Of a DNA stretch of 64,000 nt, positions 33,021-40,888 are shown piece by piece. Positions within the stretch are counted from its first letter, which is position 1; each line of letters opens with the position of its first letter. The position numbers and the translations under genes are program-made. The stretch is taken from positions 2,976,001-3,040,000 of the forward strand of contig NZ_CP139558.1 of NCBI RefSeq assembly GCF_034262375.1, read 5' to 3'. The notes beneath the pieces were generated by a model. It ran no database searches and was not told where the DNA came from. It saw only the letters and a list, made by a program, of their open reading frames with translations. The stretch comes from Mucilaginibacter sabulilitoris. Lineage in GTDB: Bacteria > Bacteroidota > Bacteroidia > Sphingobacteriales > Sphingobacteriaceae.

Positions 33021-34196
33021 ATGAAAATATATATCACCACCTTATTACTTGCAGGCACACTGCTGGCTTCCTGTTCAGGTGAAAAGACTAAGGATACAGA
33101 CAAAGACAGCAGCAAAACCGAACACAAAGAAAAAGAGAACGCGCTGGAATTAAGCGCGGAACAAATGAGGTCGGTCGGCATTGAAACCGGCCCTATCGAG
33201 CAAAAGAACTTGGATGCCGTAGTTAAAGCCAACGGACAGTTAGCCGTACCGCCGCAGAACAAAGCGGATGTCAGTATCCTCTCCGGCGGCATCATAGGTA
33301 ACATCAATGTATTGGAAGGCCAGCAGGTGCGAAAAGGCCAGGTATTAGCTACCATCAGGAATCAGGATCTGCTGAAACTGCAACAGGATTATTTAGCGGC
33401 TAAAAACAATTTCACGTATGTGCAAGCCGAATACGACCGCCAGACGCAATTGAAAGCGGCGGGTGCCGGAACCGGCAAATCTTTTCAGGCGTCGGAGGCG
33501 ACCTATAATGCAGAACGCTCCAAGCTTACGGCTTATGAAAGCCAGTTACAGCAATTCGGTATTTCGCCGGGCAGAATCACTAACGGCCATATCGTTAGCC
33601 AGTTCCCGGTGCTGTCGCCGATCAGCGGCACAGTTGGCACCATTACCGCGAATACCGGCGCTTTTGTGCAGCCGGGCACATCCATTATGGAAGTGGTGGA
33701 TAATTCCAAAATCCATTGCGACCTGACCGTATTTGAGAAAGATCTGATGGCAGTAAAGGTCGGCCAAAAGGTGAACTTTCAGTTAACCAACCAGGATAAC
33801 CAGGTCATCACGGGCGTGATCAACGGCGTCAATAAATCCTTTGAGAATGAAAGCAAGGGGGTGATCGTTCACGCGGTTATCAATAATAAAGCGCACCAAA
33901 ACCTGATCCCCGGTATGTATGTCACCGCGCTGATCAGTACCGGCAACAAACTAACGTCTGCTGTACCTGTTGATGCAGTGATCCGTTCCGAAGGCAAGCA
34001 GTACATTTTTGTGACCACTACCCATAATAAAGACGGTAAAACTATCTTCACGAAAACGGAAGTTGCTACCGGTGTAACGGAGCTCGGCTATATTCAGATC
34101 ACACCATTAAGCCAGTTGCCGCCCGATGTGCGGATAGCCACCAAAGGGGCGTTTTATTTACAGTCCAAAGCGGCTGGCAGTACCGACGAAGAATAA
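33021..34196 (+). CDS. CzcB/CusB-like periplasmic adaptor lipoprotein
   Basis: The 391-aa lipoprotein has lipobox LLASC (Cys18), then a charged linker (KTKDTDKDSSKTEHKEKE), lipoyl half INVLEGQQVRKGQVLATI, hairpin helices, second lipoyl half ANTGAFVQPGTSIMEV and beta-barrel/membrane-proximal domains. It joins the CzcA part to the TolC part of the fused protein encoded immediately before it. No heavy-metal-binding head is present, unlike the two adaptors of the Cus locus further right. Confidence 0.92.
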   Translation: MKIYITTLLLAGTLLASCSGEKTKDTDKDSSKTEHKEKENALELSAEQMRSVGIETGPIEQKNLDAVVKANGQLAVPPQNKADVSILSGGIIGNINVLEGQQVRKGQVLATIRNQDLLKLQQDYLAAKNNFTYVQAEYDRQTQLKAAGAGTGKSFQASEATYNAERSKLTAYESQLQQFGISPGRITNGHIVSQFPVLSPISGTVGTITANTGAFVQPGTSIMEVVDNSKIHCDLTVFEKDLMAVKVGQKVNFQLTNQDNQVITGVINGVNKSFENESKGVIVHAVINNKAHQNLIPGMYVTALISTGNKLTSAVPVDAVIRSEGKQYIFVTTTHNKDGKTIFTKTEVATGVTELGYIQITPLSQLPPDVRIATKGAFYLQSKAAGSTDEE

Positions 34197-34241
34197 GCTA
34201 TGAAAGAATTGGAGCATCAATTACTGAAAAAACAGATCAAT

Positions 34242-34260
34242 CCAACCGCATAGCGGTTGG
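34242..34260. other. Hairpin between adaptor and small ORF
   Basis: CCAACCGC-ATA-GCGGTTGG is an 8-bp perfect stem with a 3-nt loop and no T run. A possible 17-codon ORF (34200-34253) ends within it, so an attenuator-like leader or a transcript-stabilising hairpin are both possible. Confidence 0.45.
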
Positions 34261-34295
34261 TAGGACTTACCTGCTTAAATTTGAAGGAGTTAATT

Positions 34296-34472
34296 ATGAA
34301 AGAAGAAAAATTTGAGGCTTTTGATGAGCAGTTAAAAGATCTGCGGCCCGAAGTAAAAGTAAAGGCATTGGAGCTGGCAGCGGGCTATCATAATGAAGGA
34401 CTGGAGGCGGCCTTTGCTTTGAAAAAAGCTATTGCTGAGGCTGAACTCTGGTTTTTGGATTCAGAAGGATAA
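34296..34472 (+). CDS. Small acidic helical protein, 58 aa, unknown
   Basis: Start 34296 is chosen because AAGGAG lies at 34284-34289, a rare clear ribosome-binding site in this window; the earlier in-frame ATG at 34257 lies in the hairpin region. The product (MKEEKFEAFDEQLKDLRPEV...) is Glu/Lys-rich and predicted to be a helical pair. I recognise no family. It lies 18 bp before the P-type ATPase and is probably co-transcribed with it. Confidence 0.6.
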   Translation: MKEEKFEAFDEQLKDLRPEVKVKALELAAGYHNEGLEAAFALKKAIAEAELWFLDSEG

Positions 34473-34490
34473 ACGACTAATCAACACAAA

Positions 34491-36518
34491 ATGAAAGAAG
34501 AAACAAACGGGCAGGCTGCTATAAATTTGCTTGGAGCAGATACTGCCCCTGGTGAAGACCGCGTTCATATTAATATTATAAAAGATGCCGACCGTGAACC
34601 CAAAAAAGATGATGAGGAAGACGACGGGGAAAGCCTCGATCTGAATAAGCCTGCCGAAGAGGCAGGCTGGCAAAGCCATTGGCCGCTGCTTACGGCGCTG
34701 GCCATATTGCTGGTCATGCTGACCCTGGAATTTGGATTTAAGTACCAGCCGGCTTTCCCGGTCAATCTGATCATATTCTCAGCAGCATTCCTGCTGGCCG
34801 GATATAACGTATTAGGTATGGCCTGGCGCAAAGCCAGACATTTTGATTTTTTTAACGAATTTTTTTTAATGAGCGTCGCCACACTGGGTGCTTTTAGTAT
34901 CGGGTCATACAGCGAAGGTGTAGCGGTGATGGTGTTTTATTCCATTGGCGAATGGTTCCAGGATGCGGCAGTTAACAAAGCGAAGAAAAGCATCAAGGCA
35001 CTGCTGGACATCAGGCCGGATAAAGTAACCGTTATCAGGAATGGTCAAACATCTGTCACTGACCCGAAGGAGGTCCAAATTAACGAGATCATTCAGGTAA
35101 AATCCGGCGAGAAGGTCGCGCTTGACGGGGAACTGTATTCAGATACCGCTACATTTAATACCGCCGCATTGACTGGAGAAAGCAAGCCGGACACCAAAAG
35201 AAAGGGCGAAAAGGTATTGGCCGGTATGATCAATCTGGATAAAGTATCGGAGGTTCAGGTCAAATCATTGTTTAAAGACAGCAAACTGAGCAAGATCCTG
35301 GAAATGGTACAAGATGCTACTGCCCGGAAGTCGCAAACACAGCTTTTTATCAGCCGTTTTGCCAAGATCTATACACCTATTGTCTTTGCTCTTGCCCTGC
35401 TCGTTTGTTTTGCGCCTTATTTTTTTACCGATCCGTATAACTTTCACCAGTGGTTTTATCGGGCATTGGTGTTTTTGGTCATCAGTTGCCCCTGTGCCCT
35501 GGTGGTATCAATTCCGTTGGGTTATTTCGGCGGCATAGGGCTGGCGTCCCGGAATGGCATCCTGTTTAAAGGCTCTAATTTTTTAGATGTGATGACGACC
35601 GTCAATATGGTTATCATGGATAAAACGGGCACATTGACCAAAGGCGTTTTTAATGTACAGGAAGTAATAACGGATGGTATTGATAAAAAAGAACTGGTGA
35701 GTATAGCCGCAACTATTGAAAGTAATTCTACGCATCCAATTGCCAAAGCGGTGGTTGCATACGCAGGAGATGCGTTGGGCGGATTAAAAGCAAAAGATGT
35801 CGAAGAAATATCTGGGCATGGATTAAAAGGCACAGTTGATGGTAAAGCTGTTTTGGCGGGGAATACCAAACTGCTTAAAAAATTCAATATCGCTTATCCG
35901 CAGGAAGTAGATCAGTTAGTTGATACCGTGGTCGTGATCGCGGTTAACAACAGATTTGCCGGGTACCTGACGATAGCTGACGAAATTAAAGAAGATGCTA
36001 AACAAGCTATTGACCGGATGCACAGTCTGAATATTCAAACCGTCATGCTTTCTGGTGATAAGCAGGCCGTAGTGGATCAGATGGCGAAAACATTAGGTAT
36101 AGATAAAGCGTTCGGTAACCTGCTGCCTGAAGGGAAAGCGCAAAAAGTACAGGAATACAAAAACACGGGCAGCCGCATTGCCTTTGTAGGTGACGGCGTA
36201 AACGATGCGCCGGTAGTTGCGCTGGCTGATGCCGGTATAGCTATGGGCGGATTAGGCAGCGATGCTACCATTGAAACCGCAGATATTGTAATCCAAAACG
36301 ACCAGCCTTCTAAAATTACGGCTGCGATCAGGATCGGAAAGATTACCAAACGAATTGTGTGGCAGAATATCATTATCGCAATGACGGTGAAAGTTATTGT
36401 CCTGCTTCTTGGCGCAGGCGGGGTAGCGAATTTATGGGAAGCCGTTATTGCTGATGTGGGTGTTGCCTTATTGGCGATCCTCAATGCGGTCAGGATACAA
36501 AAAATGAAACTGGAATAG
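34491..36518 (+). CDS. P1B-type ATPase, Zn/Cd/Pb class
   Basis: The 675-aa protein has an acidic N-terminal tail (KKDDEEDDGES) rather than an HMA domain, then the P-type core: TGES (actuator), SCPCALVVSIPLGYFGGIG near residue 331 (metal-binding CPC of the P1B-2 type), DKTGTLT near 376, the STHP motif, GDGVND, and a last helix with IADVGVALLAILN, the Asp-Gly-like P1B-2 element. It should expel Zn2+, Cd2+ or Pb2+ from the cytoplasm to the periplasm, handing over to the CzcA pump encoded upstream. Confidence 0.92.
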   Translation: MKEETNGQAAINLLGADTAPGEDRVHINIIKDADREPKKDDEEDDGESLDLNKPAEEAGWQSHWPLLTALAILLVMLTLEFGFKYQPAFPVNLIIFSAAFLLAGYNVLGMAWRKARHFDFFNEFFLMSVATLGAFSIGSYSEGVAVMVFYSIGEWFQDAAVNKAKKSIKALLDIRPDKVTVIRNGQTSVTDPKEVQINEIIQVKSGEKVALDGELYSDTATFNTAALTGESKPDTKRKGEKVLAGMINLDKVSEVQVKSLFKDSKLSKILEMVQDATARKSQTQLFISRFAKIYTPIVFALALLVCFAPYFFTDPYNFHQWFYRALVFLVISCPCALVVSIPLGYFGGIGLASRNGILFKGSNFLDVMTTVNMVIMDKTGTLTKGVFNVQEVITDGIDKKELVSIAATIESNSTHPIAKAVVAYAGDALGGLKAKDVEEISGHGLKGTVDGKAVLAGNTKLLKKFNIAYPQEVDQLVDTVVVIAVNNRFAGYLTIADEIKEDAKQAIDRMHSLNIQTVMLSGDKQAVVDQMAKTLGIDKAFGNLLPEGKAQKVQEYKNTGSRIAFVGDGVNDAPVVALADAGIAMGGLGSDATIETADIVIQNDQPSKITAAIRIGKITKRIVWQNIIIAMTVKVIVLLLGAGGVANLWEAVIADVGVALLAILNAVRIQKMKLE

Positions 36519-36543
36519 TTCATGCACTTAAAAAGGTAAAACG

Positions 36544-36969
36544 ATGTTAGCAGCAACAGATGATACAGCGTTATTAAGCTTATTTCAAAACAAGGCCACA
36601 CGGGATCAGGGTTTTAAAGGTATATTGAATAAGTACGGTCAGCATATCTATTATTTTCTGCGGGGAATGGGTTTAGGGCATAATGATGCAGATGAATTAT
36701 TGCAGGATGTCTTTATTCAACTTTGGAGAGTACCGGCTGGTGACGAACCTGGCAGTTCTGTAAAAAATTCCTTATATCACTTAGCTGTGACGAACTACCT
36801 GGCACTAAAAACAGAAGCACCTTTAAAAGGGTTGTCCATTGAACAATCGTTAATTATAGTTTTGAAGGAGCAGGAGCAGTTTGATTTTGCAGATATCGCA
36901 CAAATTATATCGATTCCCGTTGAAGAGGTAAGGAGCTTGTTTAAAACGGGTATCAGCAAATTATCATAA
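36544..36969 (+). CDS. Short ECF-like RNA polymerase sigma factor
   Basis: The 141-aa protein has sigma region 2 (YGQHIYYFLRGMGLGHNDADELLQDVF-IQLW) and a region-4-like helix-turn-helix (FDFADIAQIISIPVEEVRSLFKTG). The linker and region 4 are shorter than the usual ~180 aa, so it could be a reduced or decayed sigma factor. It lies 25 bp after the P-type ATPase gene and is followed by a strong terminator, so it ends the operon. Metal-responsive control is possible but not shown. Confidence 0.75.
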   Translation: MLAATDDTALLSLFQNKATRDQGFKGILNKYGQHIYYFLRGMGLGHNDADELLQDVFIQLWRVPAGDEPGSSVKNSLYHLAVTNYLALKTEAPLKGLSIEQSLIIVLKEQEQFDFADIAQIISIPVEEVRSLFKTGISKLS

Positions 36970-37028
36970 ATGCCTTACCATGATTGCTGTTGGCATGGCT
37001 GCTTCAGATGATGAAACCGGCCAGATAA

Positions 37029-37066
37029 CATACAATAAAGCCGGGTTTAACCGGCTTTATTGTATG
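37029..37066. terminator. Strong bidirectional terminator
   Basis: CATACAATAAAGCCGG (37029-37044), loop GTTTAA, and CCGGCTTTATTGTATG (37051-37066) form a 16-bp perfect stem between convergent genes. A/T-rich stem ends supply U-rich 3' ends on both strands. Confidence 0.85.
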
Positions 37067-37077
37067 ACAGGCAATTC

Positions 37078-37284
37078 TTATTTACAGGTACTTGTACATC
37101 CGCCTGATTCTTTACAGGTTTTGCTGCAATAATCCATGCAGGGTTTACTGCAACCCTTTGCACATTTGGAACAATGGTTCATTTTGCTGTTACAGCATGG
37201 GGTATTACGGGTATTAGCTGAAGTGAAAGTAAAAGAAGTAATGGAAAACAACATCACTATAGTGATGAAAATATAGCGTCTCAT
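37078..37284 (-). CDS. Secreted Cys-rich peptide, metallothionein-like (copy 1)
   Basis: The 68-aa product has a signal peptide (IVMLFSITSFTFTSA) followed by a short domain with about twelve Cys (TPCCNSK, CSKCAKGCSKPCMDYCSKTC, CTSTC). It is paralogous to 43478-43669. The Cys spacing suggests thiolate binding of Cu or another soft metal outside the cytoplasm. It is downstream of, and in line with, the Cys-rich gene at 37353-37667. The start region contains a perfect 16-bp palindrome (37252-37267) that is preserved in the paralogue with changed bases. Confidence 0.78.
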   Translation of the reverse strand: MRRYIFITIVMLFSITSFTFTSANTRNTPCCNSKMNHCSKCAKGCSKPCMDYCSKTCKESGGCTSTCK

Positions 37285-37352
37285 GATTCCTAAGTTTTAA
37301 TATTTGATTAATAATAGGGCCAACGAATTGACCGACAAATACGGATCAATAA

Positions 37353-37667
37353 TCAAACTTGCGGGGGATGCCAGCCGGAATCGGAATGATACAAGGAATC
37401 GCCCATTACGTAGGGAGCAACCGGTATTTGTTTGACATAACTGATCTTGGGCAGAACAAGAGTCGGCTGAACGATCAAAAAGCCACAAGTGCTGCAGGAT
37501 GACATCATTCCGCATATTCCTTTATTGCAGCAATCTTCTGTGCCATGGCCGCAGGCACCCTGATGCGTCATTCCGGAACAGCAGTTTCCCCTTACGGGCT
37601 GATAGAGCCCTGAAAAAGAGGAAAGAAACAGCACACCTGCTGCCAGGAAAACAGCTATAGCTTTCAT
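37353..37667 (-). CDS. Secreted Cys-rich protein with W-x-PP ending (copy 1)
   Basis: The 104-aa product has a signal peptide (AVFLAAGVLFLSSFSG), Cys clusters NCCSGM, CGHGTEDCCNKGICGMM and SCSTCGF, and the ending SGWHPPQV. It is paralogous to 43078-43407 (109 aa) and shares the layout of the protein at 28253-28567. Probable periplasmic metal-binding or sensing role, not established. It points away from copA and forms a pair with 37078-37284. Confidence 0.75.
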   Translation of the reverse strand: MKAIAVFLAAGVLFLSSFSGLYQPVRGNCCSGMTHQGACGHGTEDCCNKGICGMMSSCSTCGFLIVQPTLVLPKISYVKQIPVAPYVMGDSLYHSDSGWHPPQV

Positions 37668-37739
37668 ATATAAATATAACGTTTTTTCCCTTAAATAGTT
37701 TCCTGTTTACGTTTTATTTATACAGTTCCCTCATATCAA

Positions 37740-37770
37740 AATCCTGTAAAAATTTGACGGAATCCTGTAA
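37740..37770 (+). promoter_or_regulatory. Direct repeats AATCCTGTAA in the copA promoter
   Basis: AATCCTGTAA occurs at 37740-37749 and 37761-37770, 21 bp apart (two helical turns) and overlapping the expected -33 region. Such in-phase repeats suggest a dimeric activator or repressor site, possibly for the AraC-type regulator encoded downstream. Confidence 0.5.
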
Positions 37771-37792
37771 GGCCATGAGCCCGGCGTGTTGG

Positions 37793-37800
37793 TAAATTTG
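37793..37800 (+). promoter_or_regulatory. copA promoter -7 element (TAAATTTG)
   Basis: This matches TAnnTTTG exactly. Transcription should start near 37807, which places the ATG at 37802 at or before the transcript start and favours 37820 as the copA start. Confidence 0.6.
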
Positions 37801-37819
37801 TATGATAAAAAGAAGCAAA

Positions 37820-40051
37820 ATGCAACCCAACATACAAATATTGACTTTCCCGGTTACCGGCATGAGCTGTGCTTCCTGCGCGGTCAGTGTAGAATCCATC
37901 CTAGGCGCACAAAAAGGCGTCGAGAAAGCCGAGATCAATTATGCCTCACAATTGGTTAAGGTGGCTTTTCATCCGGATGTAGTTCAGCCAGTTAACCTGC
38001 AGCAAGCCGTACAATCCATTGGTTATGACCTGATCGTTGACACCGAAAACGGGAAAGCCAGACAGGAAGCAGCGCAGCAAAATCAATATCAGGCATTAAA
38101 GAGAAAAATCACCTCGGCGGCAGTTTTAACTATCCCGGTAGTTTTGATCGGGATGGTATTTATGCATGTGCCCTACGCCAACTATATCATGTTGGCATTG
38201 ACCGCGCCGGTATTATTTATCGCCGGGCAAAGTTTTTTTGCGGGTGCTTTTAAGCAAGCCAGACATGGTAAGGCCAATATGGATACGCTGGTAGCCCTAA
38301 GTACCGGCATTGCCTTCCTGTTCAGCGCCTTCAATACCATTGATCCGCAATTCTGGCTGAAGCAGGGTTTACAGCCGCATGTGTATTATGAAGCGGCTTC
38401 TGTGATCGTGGTTTTTATCCTGTTGGGTAAGCTGCTGGAGGAACGGGCAAAATCTAATACGTCTTCCGCCATCAAAAAACTGATCGGCCTGCAACCGAAA
38501 ACGGTTGTCCGGATCACCCCGCAAGGAGAAATAGAAACGGCGATAGCCGATGTGCAGGCCGGGGACAGGTTACAGGTCCGTCCGGGAGAAAAAATCCCGG
38601 TAGATGGCGAGGTTTACGAGGGCCATTCCTATGTAGATGAAAGCATGATCAGCGGTGAACCCGTTGCCGTGGAGAAAACAACGGGGGCAAAAGTTTTCGC
38701 CGGAACCTTGAATCAAAAAGGAAGCTTTCGCTTTACGGCCGAAAAAGTGGGCGGAAACACCTTGCTGGCACAGATCATCCAACTGGTACAGGACGCACAA
38801 GGCTCCAAAGCGCCGGTGCAAAAACTGGTAGACAAGATCGCGGGTGTCTTCGTGCCTATCGTTATTTTGATCGCTTTATTAAGCCTGGGGGGCTGGCTGG
38901 TATTTGGCGGACAGCACGCTTTTACACAAGGTTTGCTGGCTTTGGTTACTGTTCTGGTCATTGCTTGCCCCTGCGCGCTGGGCCTGGCTACACCAACCGC
39001 CATTATGGTGGGTATTGGCAAAGGTGCAGAAAACGGCATCCTGATTAAAGATGCAGAGGCACTGGAATTAGGCCACCGGGTAAATGCTGTGGTACTGGAT
39101 AAAACCGGAACGATAACCGAAGGAAAACCAATCGTTGCTAACTTGGTGTGGGCAAGCCATGTTAAAGACAACCAATATAAACTGCAAGCCGTCTTTTGCG
39201 CGATGGAACAACAATCGGAACATCCCCTGGCGGACGCCATAGTAACTTACTTAAAATCACCTGACATAAAACCTGCAAAAATTTCGTCCTTTAATAGCCT
39301 TACGGGCAAAGGTGTAGAAGCAGTATTTGAAGGTCGGCTATATATGGTCGGAAGCCATAAACTCATTGACGAAAAAAATATCGCTATTCCTGAAGACCTG
39401 AAAGAGCTAGTAGTTGCTTATTTAAACCAGGCAAAAACGGTTATCTATTTTGCAGATGACAGGCAGGTAATTGCTATAGCCGCTATTGCAGATCAGATCA
39501 AAGCAGGCTCAGCCAGCGCGGTTAAGGCTTTAAAGAAACAAGGCATCGAAGTATATATGCTCACAGGCGATAACGCGGAAACCGCGGCAGCGATTGCAAA
39601 ACAGGCGGGTATCGATCATTTCGAGGCCGATACGCTGCCATCCGGTAAAGCTGATTTTATCAGGTCTTTACAGGCAAGCGGTAAAATTGTGGCCATGATT
39701 GGCGATGGTATCAATGACAGCCAGGCGCTGGCACAGGCCGATGTCAGTATTGCGATGGGTAAAGGCTCTGATATTGCGATGGACGTAGCCAAGATCACGC
39801 TGGTATCTTCCGACTTGCAGCAGGTGCCCAAAGCGTTAAGGTTGTCGAAATTAACGGTACGGGCCATCCGTCAAAACCTGTTCTGGGCATTTATTTATAA
39901 CCTGATCGGTATTCCAATTGCTGCGGGTATCCTTTATCCGTTCAACGGCTTTTTGCTCAACCCGATGATCGCAGGGGCCGCAATGGCTTTAAGTTCGGTA
40001 TCCGTAGTGAGCAACAGTTTAAGACTCAAATTTTCAAAACTTGATTTATAA
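37820..40051 (+). CDS. copA: Copper-exporting P1B-1 ATPase (CopA)
   Basis: The 743-aa protein starts at 37820 because the promoter -7 box lies at 37793-37800; the ATG at 37802 is less likely. An N-terminal HMA domain has GMSCASC (Cys17, Cys20). The core shows SGEP (actuator), VIACPCALGLATP near residue 380 (Cu+ class), DKTGTITEGK near 426, SEHPLADAI and GDGINDSQALAQAD. It moves Cu+ (or Ag+) out of the cytoplasm. It opens an operon with a metallochaperone, an AraC regulator and CopB. Confidence 0.94.
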   Translation: MQPNIQILTFPVTGMSCASCAVSVESILGAQKGVEKAEINYASQLVKVAFHPDVVQPVNLQQAVQSIGYDLIVDTENGKARQEAAQQNQYQALKRKITSAAVLTIPVVLIGMVFMHVPYANYIMLALTAPVLFIAGQSFFAGAFKQARHGKANMDTLVALSTGIAFLFSAFNTIDPQFWLKQGLQPHVYYEAASVIVVFILLGKLLEERAKSNTSSAIKKLIGLQPKTVVRITPQGEIETAIADVQAGDRLQVRPGEKIPVDGEVYEGHSYVDESMISGEPVAVEKTTGAKVFAGTLNQKGSFRFTAEKVGGNTLLAQIIQLVQDAQGSKAPVQKLVDKIAGVFVPIVILIALLSLGGWLVFGGQHAFTQGLLALVTVLVIACPCALGLATPTAIMVGIGKGAENGILIKDAEALELGHRVNAVVLDKTGTITEGKPIVANLVWASHVKDNQYKLQAVFCAMEQQSEHPLADAIVTYLKSPDIKPAKISSFNSLTGKGVEAVFEGRLYMVGSHKLIDEKNIAIPEDLKELVVAYLNQAKTVIYFADDRQVIAIAAIADQIKAGSASAVKALKKQGIEVYMLTGDNAETAAAIAKQAGIDHFEADTLPSGKADFIRSLQASGKIVAMIGDGINDSQALAQADVSIAMGKGSDIAMDVAKITLVSSDLQQVPKALRLSKLTVRAIRQNLFWAFIYNLIGIPIAAGILYPFNGFLLNPMIAGAAMALSSVSVVSNSLRLKFSKLDL

Positions 40052-40068
40052 TTAATAATCCGATAAAC

Positions 40069-40281
40069 ATGGAAACTTTAAAATTCAAAACCAATATCAA
40101 TTGCGGTGGTTGTATCGCTACAGTAACACCTGCTTTAGACGGGCTTAAAGACATTCAGCATTGGGAAGTGGATACTGCTAACCCCGATAAAATATTAACG
40201 GTAAAGGCCGATGCGAACTTAACGGCAGGCCAGATCATCGACACCTTGAAGCAAAAGGGTTATAAAGCTGAAAAAGTATAA
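40069..40281 (+). CDS. HMA-domain copper metallochaperone
   Basis: The 70-aa protein is a single ferredoxin-like HMA domain with NINCGGC (Cys12, Cys15) and the usual beta-alpha-beta ending (IIDTLKQKGYKAEKV). It lacks the Met before the CxxC that is common in CopZ. It should carry Cu+ to CopA, encoded 17 bp upstream. Confidence 0.88.
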   Translation: METLKFKTNINCGGCIATVTPALDGLKDIQHWEVDTANPDKILTVKADANLTAGQIIDTLKQKGYKAEKV

Positions 40282-40317
40282 CGGCGGAATGCCTGTATAT
40301 AATGTAACTTAGTAATC

Positions 40318-40878
40318 ATGATACTACACATTAAAAATATGGTCTGCGACCGCTGCCTGATGATCGTCCGTCAGCAAATGGAAAGCCTTGGATTCGGGGT
40401 CAAGCAAATCTCTTTAGGGCATGTTGAAATCATGCCTGAGCCCGATGAGGAACAATTGCAGCTGATTACTTCGGCCTTGAAAGTTCCGGGCTTTGAGCTG
40501 ATCAACAAGGAGGCGGACAAAACCGTGGAAGCGATCAAAAATATCGTCATCGAACTGGTTCATCACACAGACCAGTCAGAGCAGAAAACCTCTTACTCCG
40601 ACCTGATCGCGAACCGGTTGGGAAAAGATTATACGTATCTGAGCCGGATGTTTTCCAATTCGCAGGACATGACCATTGAGCGTTTTATTATTGAGCAGAA
40701 AGTAGAAAAAATAAAAGAGTTGCTGGATTATGGTGAACTGAACCTCAATGAAATTGCTTATCGGATGGGTTACAGCAGCAGTGCCCATTTATCTACCCAA
40801 TTTAAAAGCATAACCTGCCTAACGCCCAGCCAGTACCGGTCATCGGAACAGCAGCGGAAGCCTATTGATAAAATTTAA
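40318..40878 (+). CDS. AraC-type regulator with N-terminal CxxC metal-sensing domain
   Basis: The 186-aa protein joins a ~70-aa HMA-like domain with MVCDRC (Cys10, Cys13) to a C-terminal AraC helix-turn-helix (FIIEQKVEKIKELLDYGELN, then EIAYRMGYSSSAHLSTQFK and TPSQYR). The N-terminal CxxC suggests direct Cu sensing. It lies within the copA-HMA-copB operon and may act at the direct repeats before copA, which is inference. Confidence 0.85.
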   Translation: MILHIKNMVCDRCLMIVRQQMESLGFGVKQISLGHVEIMPEPDEEQLQLITSALKVPGFELINKEADKTVEAIKNIVIELVHHTDQSEQKTSYSDLIANRLGKDYTYLSRMFSNSQDMTIERFIIEQKVEKIKELLDYGELNLNEIAYRMGYSSSAHLSTQFKSITCLTPSQYRSSEQQRKPIDKI

Positions 40879-40888
40879 CCGGGCTTTC

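Noticed and set aside
34200..34253. 17-codon ORF after the czc adaptor
   Set aside because: It is possible as a leader peptide, but there is no ribosome-binding site or codon bias to support it.
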